From: Brasenia schreberi
Taxonomy: Eukaryota; Streptophyta; Magnoliopsida; Nymphaeales; Cabombaceae
Direction of reading: 5' to 3'
DNA length: 64,000 bases
Assembly: GCA_036023115.1 (NCBI GenBank)
Contig: JAYKKT010000091.1
Span: 36,575,001-36,639,000 of the forward strand
Positions 39,001 to 50,100 of the stretch are shown here, one piece after another. The notes beneath the pieces are model-generated. The model worked only from the letters and a program-made list of their open reading frames with translations, ran no database searches and had not been told where the DNA came from. Position numbers and translations under genes: made by a program. Each line of letters opens with the position of its first letter. Position 1 is the stretch's first letter.

Positions 39001-41113
39001 GTAGTTATTAACTCTTACCGTCTCGAGCACATATTTATTTATGATATTAGTTATTATTTATAGAGTTTCAATGATAGGAGTTATTAAATGTTAGAGTCTC
39101 GAGTATAAATTTATTAACTATTAGAATTCCAATAATAGGAGTTATTACATGTTAGAGTCCCAAACAAGGATTATTTGATGATTTTATTTATTATTTATAG
39201 AGTTCTAGGAGTTATTAACTGATTGAGTCTCAAGCACAGATTTATTCACTGTTAGAATTTCAAGAATAAGAGTTATTACCTATTAGAGTCCCAAGCACAA
39301 GATTTATTGGTAGTACAGTCTCAAGTCTAAGTTATTAGAATTTTGATTCATATTAATCATTTGGAAAATTCTTTATTTTTATCTATTTTTCTTGATTTAA
39401 AATTTTTTAATTAAAAAATTACAATATAGTATAATACAATACCCAATAATATTGATATACAACAACAACTAAGCCTTTTTCCATACTAGACGGGGTCGGC
39501 TACATGAATTCTTTGTTTTCACATAGCCCTATCATGTGTCGTGTTATCAGTTAACTCACAATAAGCTAAATCATACTTTATTGTTTCTTTCCAACACTTT
39601 TGTGGTCGTCCTCTACCTCTTTTAATACTTTCAAAATCTAGTTTTTCATACCTTCTTAGAGGTTCTTCTTTTGATCTTCTTTCTATATGTCCAAACCATC
39701 TTAAACGATATCCTCTCATTTTATCCTCTATTGGTGTCACTCCTAATTTGTTTCTAATAACGTCATTATGTATACGGTCTTTTCTAGCATCCATCTCAAC
39801 ATCTTCATTTCTATCACACACATCTTTTGTACATGTTGATGATTAACTGCCCAACACTAAGAACCATAAAACATGGCATGTCTAATTGTTGCTCTATAAT
39901 ATTTACCTTTTAACTTTAATGGTATTTTCTTATCACAAAGAATACTTGATGCTTCTCTCCATTTTAATCAACCAACATTAATTCTATGCGTAACATCTTC
40001 ATCAATTCTTTCATCACTCTGAAAAATTGTCCCTAGGTATTTAAAACTTTCTTTTTAGGGGATGCAATATGTGCCAATTGTAATTTCTATGTCCTCTGAA
40101 GTAACCAAATGATCAAACTTACATTCCATATATTATGTCTTTGTTCTACTAAGTCGGAAGCCTTTACTTTCTAATGTTTATCTTTATAGTTCTAATTTTC
40201 TATTAATTTTTTTCTTAGACTCCTCCACTAACACAATGTCATTTACAAATAACATACACGAAGGTACTTAATCTTGAATATGTTTGTTAACTCATCAATC
40301 ACCATTATAAATAAGTATGAACATAAAGTTGATCCTTGATGTAACCCAATATTAACTTCAAAGAAGTTTGTCATTCTTTCGTGAGTCCTCACACATGTTT
40401 TTGCATGATCGGACATGTCTCTTATAAGGTTTATGTATGTCAATGGAATACTTCTTTTTTTCAAGGTTCTTCAAAGAACCTCACTCGGTACCCTATCATA
40501 AGCTTTTTCTATATCAATAAATATCATGTGAAGGTCTTTCTTTTTTGCTCTAAAATGTTTCATAAGATGTTTCAAAAGGTGAATCACTTCAAAGTAGATT
40601 TGTCTAGCATGAATCCAAATTGATTCTCTATTTGTATTCGATACTTGTCTTAACATACGTTCGATAATTTTCAATAATACTGATATAATCTACACAAATA
40701 TACTCTACATATATGTGTTTCCGAGCTCATATGTTTGAAAAGTTATGTGCATGCGCGTTTGGACTTGTATTTGCCTCTGCATCCTCCCCGGCACCTATGT
40801 GACATTGTAGCTTTTGTGCCAATCTTTAGTAGTTGCGTACTTTCTCATATTTCCTCCACTAGGTCTTCGTTACTCTCTGTTGGTGCATGTGGGCGCGTGT
40901 GTATGTGAGAGAGAGAGACAGGAGGACTGACTTTTGATTTGCCGTTCTCAGGTCATAGAACGAGCGAAGGAAGGTGAGAGTCTGGAGGAATTGCGTGCTC
41001 GCACGGCTGCTCAGTTCAGTGATGGAACAGGTGGGGTTGGAAAATCCTCCAAGAAGAGAAAACGGTTATCTGTAGATGAAGCTAATGTCAAATTTGAGAA
41101 GATCACGACTTGA
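28588..41113 (+). CDS. multiple RNA-binding domain protein 1 (MRD1/RBM19-like), 861 aa
   Basis: Coding exons: 28588-28589, 28662-28769, 28892-29006, 30269-31035, 31199-31330, 32024-32113, 32781-32901, 33619-33942, 35571-35635, 35783-35957, 36266-36370, 36449-36550, 37066-37248, 37630-37764, 40952-41113. All introns are GT-AG, phases agree, and the sum is 2586 nt. Five RRMs are visible. RRM1 is residues 2-80 ([16 protein letters not shown]). RRM2 is 319-400 ([18 protein letters not shown]). RRM3 is 513-585 ([10 protein letters not shown], weak RNP1). RRM4 is 635-715 ([17 protein letters not shown]). RRM5 is 737-820 ([17 protein letters not shown]). An acidic linker (about 130-315) separates RRM1 and RRM2, and a basic KSSKKRKR lies near the C-terminus. 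Domain number and the C-terminal RARTAAQF block match the MRD1/RBM19 family, nucleolar proteins that organise early pre-rRNA with U3 snoRNA for 18S processing. Length is close to plant homologues (about 800 aa in my memory). The initiator ATG seems to be formed across intron 1. Introns 8 and 14 hold RTE insertions. Single copy and functional by appearance. Confidence 0.93.
29450..30160. mobile_element. possible MITE-like element in intron 3 of the MRD1-like gene
   Basis: The left edge has CTAAGTCACACAGACACTTC and a GTGTCGGTGCGGCATGG block (29451-29531); the right edge has CCGTGTCGCCGCACCC and CACCCGTGTGACATAGCCTG (30082-30153). The edges are partly complementary, with an AT-rich middle. Related GTGTCGGTGTCC-like words occur near 48,670-48,700 and 55,230-55,275. 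Termini and target duplication are not resolved. Confidence 0.35.
34181..34335 (+). mobile_element. RTE-type LINE 3' tail, 155 bp, in intron 8
   Basis: From GAAGACCACAAAAGTGTTGG to the tail GGCTTAGTTGTTGTTGTTCT. It is flanked by a perfect 17-bp duplication AACCAAAAAGGAATAAG (34164-34180 and 34336-34352). It lies in a 1.6-kb intron of the MRD1-like gene in the sense orientation and leaves the splice sites untouched. Confidence 0.93.
35965..36043. repeat. (CT)n(TA)n microsatellite in intron 10
   Basis: CT run 35965-35999 then TA run 36000-36043, starting 7 bases after the splice donor of exon 10. Confidence 0.96.
38605..38737 (+). mobile_element. RTE-type LINE 3' tail, 133 bp, in intron 14
   Basis: TGAAAATGTTAAAAGAGG through GAAGACCACAAAAGTG and AACAAAGAATC to TTAGTTGTTGC. 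The duplication is AGTTTTATGAGATAT (38590-38604) and AGTTTTATGATATAT (38738-38752), one mismatch. Part of the usual tail (the CATGTAGCCGACCCC block) has been deleted. Confidence 0.8.
38865..39345. repeat. degenerate ~70-bp tandem array in intron 14
   Basis: Alternating words GTTAGAGTC(T/C)CGAGCACA, ATTTATTAAC, TTAGAATTCCAATAATAGGA and GTTATTA recur at least six times with drift. Strongly AT-rich, non-coding, and not palindromic. Confidence 0.75.
39460..40671 (-). mobile_element. RTE-type LINE, 5'-truncated 1.2-kb copy, antisense in intron 14
   Basis: On the minus strand, reading from 40671 down, it encodes the C-terminal half of the reverse transcriptase: [15 protein letters not shown] (near 40530), [20 protein letters not shown], and then [20 protein letters not shown] and [14 protein letters not shown] (39,580-39,720). 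It ends in TTG repeats (39460-39468 on the plus strand as CAACAACAA). The flanking duplication is CAATAATATTGATATA (39444-39459) and CAATAATACTGATATA (40672-40687), 16 bp with one mismatch. Frameshifts and stops break the frame, and the YADD-equivalent region is damaged. Confidence 0.93.
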
Positions 41114-43335
41114 TTCATCTTATGCCTAAACTGTTACTCCAGCATTTCCTTTAATGGCTTCAAGTCTAATTTAGATTTTAGCATTTTTGCTGTCGAGGGG
41201 AGAGAGACTTTCATCTCTTGCCAAAGAGTTCATTGGCCGTCTTCTTCCGTCGGCAATTCTTTGCATTAACCCATTTATCCCGCGACTATGATCATGTTCT
41301 TCGAGTCAGGGTAGAACGACTATGATCGGATTCAGTTGCAAAGATTGGTATTACATTTTTCATGAGAACCAACCAGCAGAAAATATCAAGTCTAAACGGC
41401 GACTGTTTCTGATCAAATACCGTGCAAATCAGGAGCTAGTGACACCTGCAAATCGAAAGAGAGAGAGAGAGAGATCAAAGGGGCACGGCTAGGGTGCGGG
41501 CCTATCCAGTTCCATCTTTCCAGGTACGGTTTGATGGGTTGGAGTTTCTGTTTTACGTTAATAATTTTTAATTAAAAAATGCTCTTCGAATTTAAACGGT
41601 AGAACGCAAAGACTAACACCTACCACTTTTGAAAATAACAATTAAGTTTACCATATTTATCTTCTCTGTTTAGTTCTTCGTGGGGGGTTTAATAGCGTGT
41701 TTGATGGGACGAGTAATGGCCATCTCACTCACTCTCAATTGTTCAAAGTTGTTGGATGATGATAGATATAATGAAATGTGATGTATCAAAGTGATATTTT
41801 AAAATTTTATGAAATGATTTTTATAAAACCACATTGAGGCAGGACCCTGGTACGTGCTTAGACAACACATGGATTTGTACCTTACTCATGCTTGGGTTTC
41901 CGTGTTAGGTGAGATAGTTGTGCTTGGGGTTTCGTGTTAGCCCTCTAGGTCTAGTTCTTGTAGCTTATTCCTCTTTTCATGTAAAAGCTTTTTACTCGAA
42001 TTAGTTCTACGGAATCACGATCCTATGCTAACGATGAGTTTTGCATTTATTAAACAACAAAACTTTGAATTACAAGCACAAAAAATAAGATTCAGGCTTC
42101 TTGAAACCTTGTATCAAAACATTCCTACAAGAAGTTGGAGCAGTGGTTTTGGAACCGCCAATTTGGACTTGTAGGCCTGGGACCGATTAAGGTTTTAGGA
42201 GTTGGTTTCCATATCATCAAACCATAACCAAAAGGAGGATGCTTTCTATTCAGTTCTAGTTGCGGTTTCAACTGGTTCCTGTATCGGGTTAAAACTTGAT
42301 AGGTCCAGGCCAAGGGTTTGGCTCTCCAACAAAATGTCAGGAGTTATCTCAATTGAGAGGGCTCTTTGTCTCCCACAACATAGGTGGCCAGTTCGACTCA
42401 GGAGACATTACACAGTTTTGGACTCCCCTTATAGCCCAAAAGAAAAAGACACAGACTCTTTCTTAACTTCACAAAGACTTGATGCATCCAAATATATGAA
42501 CTTGCTTAATAAATACCACCAGGATAACTCATGAATCTGCTAAGGGCATACTTATTCACTCAACCCAGGTTCCAAACGAAACATCATACTATTAAACAAA
42601 CATGGGAAACCATACAAATGAGCATTTTAAGATCATGCTAGTGTAAAGACACGACCCAGTGATGCTCCTGTAAGTTGTATAGAGATGTGACCGAATAAGG
42701 CCCATGTTAAGAAAACATGGGAAACTATATAACAAACATTTAAAAGTTTTCTTCAACATGATAATGACCTTTTTTTGGAGCTAACTACCTATATCGCATA
42801 AGATCAATCTAATTGAAGAATCCATACAGCTAGAGGTGAGCATCATTTGGTAATAACCGAATAACCAAGCTGAACCGAACTGAAATTTTAATTTGATTCG
42901 GTTCTATTAGAAATCGGTTCAAGTTCAGTTTATAAATCATGAAATTTTGGTTTGGCGGTTAGGTTCGGTTCGGTTTCTAAGCACTTAAACCAAATAACTG
43001 AATTCATAATATAAATAAATGTCATTTTTATAAGGCCTCCTCTCGTAGCATGTCACCTTGATCATACATAGTTGTACTTCAAGGTTGATGTTTTCTCTCA
43101 TGTGATCTACTCAAATTTAGGGTCTTCAAAGTGAATTAAGGGACGAATCACATAATTCGTTATTGAACAGGCCCACTTTAATGATATAACCACTTATTAT
43201 TTGATGTGCTTTAAAGTAGTGCAGAAAATTATAGCTATTGATTTTCACACTCAATTGCAACTTTTGATGTAATTATTAAGCGGTGAAAATTGATTATTTG
43301 CATAGTGAAAATTTTTCCATGATTGTGTGTCATAC

Positions 43336-43554
<219 letters not shown>

Positions 43555-43615
43555 CATCCATGGATCCCCAACCAATCTGTTCGGATATATTAGAATTCAA
43601 CCATGGATTCCTAAT

Positions 43616-43672
43616 CAACAACAACTAAGCATTTTCCCATATGGGGTCGGTTAAATGGATTCTTTGTTTCCA
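43616..43672 (-). mobile_element. RTE-type LINE 3' tail, only 57 bp, with target duplication
   Basis: The plus strand reads CAACAACAACTAAGCATTTTC, CCATATGGGGTCGG and ATTCTTTGTTTCCA, the complement of the family tail. A perfect 14-bp duplication CATGGATTCCTAAT flanks it (43602-43615 and 43673-43686). Confidence 0.9.
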
Positions 43673-43959
43673 CATGGATTCCTAATAGAACAACCGAACT
43701 GAACCAATCGATATAAAATATACATACATATACAGAGAGGGAGAGAGAATCATGAAAACATTTCAGTAAGCAAAAATCAATTTTCACTACTCTCATATAA
43801 TTATATCGAAAGTTGCAATAGGCATCATCACATTGAGCGTGAGAATCAGCAGCAGTTTGGTTTTGTTTCAGTTTCAAATTTAGAGATAGTTCGGTTTTCT
43901 CTTGATTTGGTTCCGTTCGGTTTTTAAACGAAACAAACCGACGCACACCCCTAGATATA

Positions 43960-44010
43960 TAGCCGACCCCATCTTGCGTGAGGAAAAAGCTTAATTGTGG
44001 TCGTTGTTGA
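43960..44010 (+). mobile_element. RTE-type LINE 3' tail fragment
   Basis: TAGCCGACCCCATCTTGCG, GGAAAAAGCTTAATTGTGG, TCGTTGTTG: the last 50 bp of the family with several substitutions. No target duplication was recognised, partly because it abuts the right end of the possible hAT-like element. Confidence 0.65.
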
Positions 44011-44159
44011 TGTCAGACTGTAGAACCCAAATCCGGTTTTGGTACAAGCACTCCGAAATCGAAACTCTTGGATCCGGATTAGATCCAACCCGTTAGCACC
44101 TGACGTCCATCCGCGCGTCGGAGGTTTTCTATCGAGTGCCCCGTTTCATTAAACGGTGT

Positions 44160-47100
44160 ATGGCTGCTGCTATCTCCTTCTTGGATTCGACCTCTGACAT
44201 TTTCCGGCAATTGAATCTCCTCGATCAGGATATCCTCATTCTCCCTACTACGGTCTTTTCTCTCTCTCTCTCTCTCTCTCATCTGTCATGGTTCTCGTTA
44301 CTGGTGTCTATATTTATTGTTGTGTTGGGTCATTCTGTTGGTATCCTTTTATGTGCCTTATTTGTCAAATGGGTGTTTTCCAATTCGAAGTTCGATGCTA
44401 CGCTTCTGCCGTTTGAGTCTTTTATGCTCCAGACTTTCGATGGTCATCCTATATTCTCTTATCTATTGTTTCTTGGCCTTTTCTTTCCTGCCGTTATCTT
44501 AGAGCTCTTAGTTTTTTTGCTGCATTTTATCTTGAACTGAGGTTCTTGATTGGTGGTAGTGATAGGTTTCCTCTGATATTGTTAAGTTTTCTGAGAGACC
44601 CGTTTCTTGTTTGAGTGAAAACCTATGAATTATTACTTCCCCAGACCCTACAGCATACATGGTCGTTATTGATGTTTGATTTTGGTTCATAACTTGAAAA
44701 ATGAAGCATTTTTTTTAATGTGTTTAACGCTTGATTCTCATAGCTTATTTGTGTAATTCAAATGTCAACGTGAACGGCAGCCCCTAGTTTATTTGCTTTT
44801 GGTGTTCCTTCTTCTCCATCTGATGAAGTTCACCTGTTAAGTATTGGTTTTCCCATTTGTAACATATCTGCACTTTGTTTCATGATTTGGCGTCATGATC
44901 TTTTGATCTTTTTATGCAGAACATGGAGGACACTATTGTGGATGTGAATGAGCCACTAGTTGTTCTGGATACGCCTGATAGGGTGTCAGGAAAGAATAAT
45001 GTTAAAGGAATCAATGGTTTTTTGTTAGAAGAAGTAGATGATATGAATATTGATCGAGATAAGGGAATGCTTTTGTTTGAAGAAGTGGATGATATGCAGG
45101 GTTGTTTTCAAAGCGATGGCAAAATTCCCAAGGAGAAACAGGGTAAAGAAGTTAAAATGCAGCTTGATTGTGATGTAGGAAGTGACAGCTCTTTTTTGTG
45201 GTCAAAGGAGCCACCTCGTCGTAGGAGGAGCAGTTGGAGGTCAAATTTGAACGGAAGATGCTTACCTCCTTTTGCTTTGGGAGGGGAAAGAGAATCTTTT
45301 CATGCACAAGATACGAAGGATACTATTTCCGCCTCTACCGCTGGTTGTCCTAGCAAGCTTGATGCCAGAGAAGATAACATTGATGCAGAACCTCAGTCTC
45401 GTTATGCATGTGCTTCTAAAATTTTTGATAAGTTGGATCTTACTTCTGCAATTCCTGGATCAACTTGCATTGACAATATATCCTGCAGTGACAACATGGT
45501 TGAGAAGATTGCTATGGAAAATGATGCTGAACTTTGTTTTGAATCTCAGCCCATAGACTCCAGACATTTTAATAGGAGAGGGAGGCTTTCCTTGAACAGG
45601 AGGAATATTTCCCAAACGAATATCCATCCTGTCTCATTTCGTGTGCCATCTGAATGGAAGGCTGATTCACCATTGGCTGTACCGGGCATCTCTCTTAATG
45701 CTGGTGTACCTTGTTTCAATCAATCAAAAACTTGTGGAGCTGGCTCCTCCTCATGGGGTGATCATCTTGCTGATAAAATGAACCAGTCTGTTAGTCCTGT
45801 TGATGATAATATACCACACACACTGGATGATTTGTGTTCTGCAAATGAAAAAGTTGAAACACTTAACGACGGAGACACTGTCCAACGATCTTCTATATGC
45901 CATCATAGAAACGACCCATCGAAATATGCTGTAAACAGAGGAAGATCATCTATTGTTAGATGCAATTCTAATAGATGCAGATTTGCATCTTCTGGCTTTA
46001 TTGCTGCAGACATCACTTATACAGAAAAGGAGAAGATTGCCGGTAGATCAGGACATTATGAATCTGGGTATCCCGATGCTTGGTGTGCCTCTGGTTCAGG
46101 TGATAGCCTCAGAAGGGGAAAGATAGATTCAGCATCAGTTTGTGGTATCAAGTCAGCAAGAGATGCACAGCCTAAAAGACATCTAATCACTGGTCAAAGA
46201 TCTGGCATCAACTATAAATTAGATCACACTTCACGAAAAGGGGAGAAAGATGCAAAGCACAATAGTGTTTCCAAAACTATTGATCATCAGCATGTCAACA
46301 TTGGCAGTAAAGGTATCGACAAGGTTCAGGAAATGTGCGGTCAGCCTCTTCCTCATTCTAGAACAAATGAGTCAAGTGCTTTGCAGCCTACTGTTTTGCC
46401 GAGGAAGACACGGAGCAGAATGCTGGTACGTAATGGATGTATCTCTCCTCTCAATATTGCACGCATGGATAGAGTTTCTAGTGAAGGAAACAAAAGAGTC
46501 CTAGGGAGCAAACAAGGTGTTTCCAGAGACACAAACGTTCCTGGGAGCTCAGACACTTTCAAAGATGGTGCAAAACTGTGTTCTCAAGGCCAGAGTGTTG
46601 ACAAAAAGAAAGGGAAAGCAGTAATGGTTGACAGTTTGGTGGACAATGTTTCCCTTACTGACCAAAGTCATTCACTAGGGAGGTAATCGATTAATTCAAA
46701 ATCCTGTATGCTGTCAATTTCATCATTTATGTGGCTTGTGTTACCATTTCAATCTTTCCGCTTATGCATCTTTTCCTTTCTGTCTTCCATGTGGGCCTCT
46801 TTTTAGTTTGGAATAATCATTCAGTCATTCCTAAGGAGACAGTTAATCCCTAGTCCTGCATGATGTTGGATATGTCATTTATGTGCCCATGTCTCATGTT
46901 ACGATTTTAACCATTCAACTCAAGTACACAATTTCTAGGTTCCATTTGGATTTCCTCCCATTTTTTCTCTTCTATAAATTATCATCTGTCTTTGCTTTAT
47001 TTGGGAGGGTTTGGGGGGTTGAGGGGGAGTTTAATTGACTTTCCACTGTCATGCATGATGTAAGACGTTATAATGTGCTGCAATTTCGACCTTTTGAATT

Positions 47101-50100
47101 GAGCATGACAGGTTTACAACCCCCTCCCCACCGGCATGGCACACACGCATGAAAAACTTTTTCATCCTCTGCACACGAATGAATGCAAGTGAATTGGTTT
47201 GAGCTTCGACAAAGCTTTATGTGTAATTATTTTCCGTTACAAGAAATAACAACAAAGAAGTTTGTGTGCAACATGTAGTGAGGCAATACATTCTGGTGGT
47301 ACTCTAGCCTAAACTTTAAAGTTTTGACTTTGAGTATGTCACTATGGTTAGATTTGTAGAGCAGAACCAGAAGAAAATAAAGTCGGAATATTTGTAACAT
47401 TTTAGTTGTACTGGCCTTTTTTATGACATTAACTGTAAACTTGTTTTTTCAGCTTGGAGCAAGAGAGGATCACATAAGTACTATGAAACATTTGAACCTT
47501 AGGGATTTGTATTCTTTATATCTTGCTACTGATTAAAAGGAACCAGGCACTATGAAACATTTGGATATGAGGGTTTGTGTCCTCTGTTTCATATATATAC
47601 ACATATATACGCATACATGTACATATGTACACATATATACACTTATATATGTATGTGTACATATGTATATGTATACATACATAAAATACGTACTTGTGTA
47701 CGTTTCTATTTATCTTCATTCGTATTTCAAACTTTAGAAAACATCCAGAAATACTAAAAATAAGTAGATGCATAATAAATACTGTGAAATATGTAAAACA
47801 GAACTTGCTGCCTTTCATAATCGCTTGTATTTAACAGCGCAGGGAATTGCATTTGGGTTGGATGTTTAATCTAGTGATCCCCATTTAGCTGGATTTGATT
47901 CATTAACTCCATGGGTAAGTGATTATCCTTAAAATAGGTATTCCAGAGGATTGAAGCAGATCCAATTCATATTATACCACCGGTTTTTGTAGTTGAAACC
48001 ATAAGGATGTAAATAGCCGTCTAGGGGCTTAGTCAGCTTCCACAGATGCTAAGGCATCTATTTGGCGAGGACCGACCAATGTGGTCAACTATACTATTCC
48101 TGGCTAGGGAAAATTTCTGTTAGTATTTCTAAAAGGGAGGGTCAAAATGAAGACAATGCCTTCCTTGAACGGGAGGTGCGCCCCTTCTTTTCTTTCTCTC
48201 GGACTCTTTTCTCTTCCTCATCCCCTTCTCCATTTCTTCCTCCTCCAGAGCCCATGTCAACGTTATACGTTAATTGTTTATGATTATCTCGCTAAACGAG
48301 CAGAAGCTTGTCACCAAATGTCTCTTTATTAAGAACATCCCATTGCTTTTATTCTGATATAGATTGCACATAGGTGTTCCTTCACACTTCCTTAATATTG
48401 GAAGCTAACTGTAGGCCCATGTCATATGGGTGAGGTGCAGTTGTGCAATGCAGCAATTTAGAAAACATGGGTAACATGATGTGACTATAGGTGTATGTGT
48501 TGGAGGATAATACTATATAATCAATATCATTTGATAAAACTCAAAGAGAATCTTAGTTGAGCCATTACTCCGTGATGAATCAATATCGAGTTAATATTAG
48601 ATACATCCCAATAAATAATTGTGAAAATACTAATTGGGCAGGTTAATTACCACTATCCACCCTTATCTGACACAGCGTCAGTGTTGGTGTCCTGACAAGT
48701 AATGTTGTCCTAAAGGATACTTCACCTACATGAAGTATCTCCATACATAGTTGTAGGTCTAATGTTATTGGGTGTGAATAAATGTTAACTAGTTCCTTGA
48801 ACTTTGAAGCATTCGGAGTTCTTTATTTTCTATTATTTTACCTAGTCTATTGTTCTTCTTTGTTTTAGCTGGCACATTAGGTGGCTGAACTTTAGTCCAA
48901 GGAGTTTCTGGAGTCATTTGTTAGTCAAATATTCATATTTTAAAATTTTTAATTGTATAATGTTATTTGTCATCTGTCTAAGGGTTATCATTTTGTTACT
49001 TGTGTCCCTTACACAGCTAAGTCTTTTTTGGGGATGCTATTATCTGTTTAAAAATCTAAATCAATGACTATTTATTCCTGAATGCTTCATAAAGATGCTA
49101 GGAGTAATTTCAAGAATAGCAAATAAAAACATAATGAAACTTTTAGGAGTTTCTATCTGGTTTCAATTTATTTTATTACTTCTGTTGTATTAATGGAACT
49201 GCTAGAGCCTGAAAGGCAAAATATAGACAAGGTTAGGGTTGTCACAATGAAAAACTCTCCTTTTACTAATAAAGATCCGCTAAAGGTGCAGAACTCCACT
49301 TTGTGATTCGCCTTTCTGGTTCGCTGTGCTTGAATTTGTGATCTATTCTGATGCTATAGGTATACATGTCTTTTATTAGGTTTTGTATGCTGTTTGTCTT
49401 TAGTTTGTTTTCGCTGGATGTCTTTGATTGTTCTTACTGGTGCCCGGTGCGGAGGTTTACAATCTAGTCGGTAACTGCTAGTTTCATTGCTATACATGTT
49501 CTTTGCAGAAAGGAATTAGCTTTCTCTGAAGAGATGGTGGGAAGTCGGGATAAGTCTGGTACACACGACATCTGTATTAATGATTTGTGGGATCGGAACA
49601 TTACAGATTGCCCGTCAAATGAAATATCTCTAGTTTCACCTAATGAGGAGGATCAAGACTCCTTGGATTCATTGGATCATGGTCACAGGAAAATAGTTTC
49701 TGGGCAGGATAAATTTAATGATGGGCTGCATGTTAACCTTGAATCTAATTATAATGATTCTGGTAATTCGGGCTTGGGAAATAGATCCAGCAAGGATTCC
49801 ATTGCAGCGGTTTCAGCTATGTTTGACATCGAGCTAGCTGATGGAAGAAAAAGTAGAGGGCGACAGTTGATGAAAAGGCAATGCAGGTCTCCTTCATTTA
49901 GCAATCATAGGCCGCATAATGAAAGCTCTACTACAAGTTATCTAGCCACAAATGTTGCACACTTGCAAATGCCTAGGCAGCCATCACATGTTCCATCTGC
50001 AAGAAGATCCCGCAATCACCATGCCAGCAGTATATTTGAAAATGTTATAGGGATTGATGATTCACCATCACCAAGAATAAACGGTCATCTCGGTGCATCA

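Noticed and set aside
44136..44540. A 134-codon hydrophobic frame over exon 1 of the E3-like gene
   Set aside because: Only 44160-44252 is needed and fits a donor at 44253; the hydrophobic continuation is intron read-through (T-rich).
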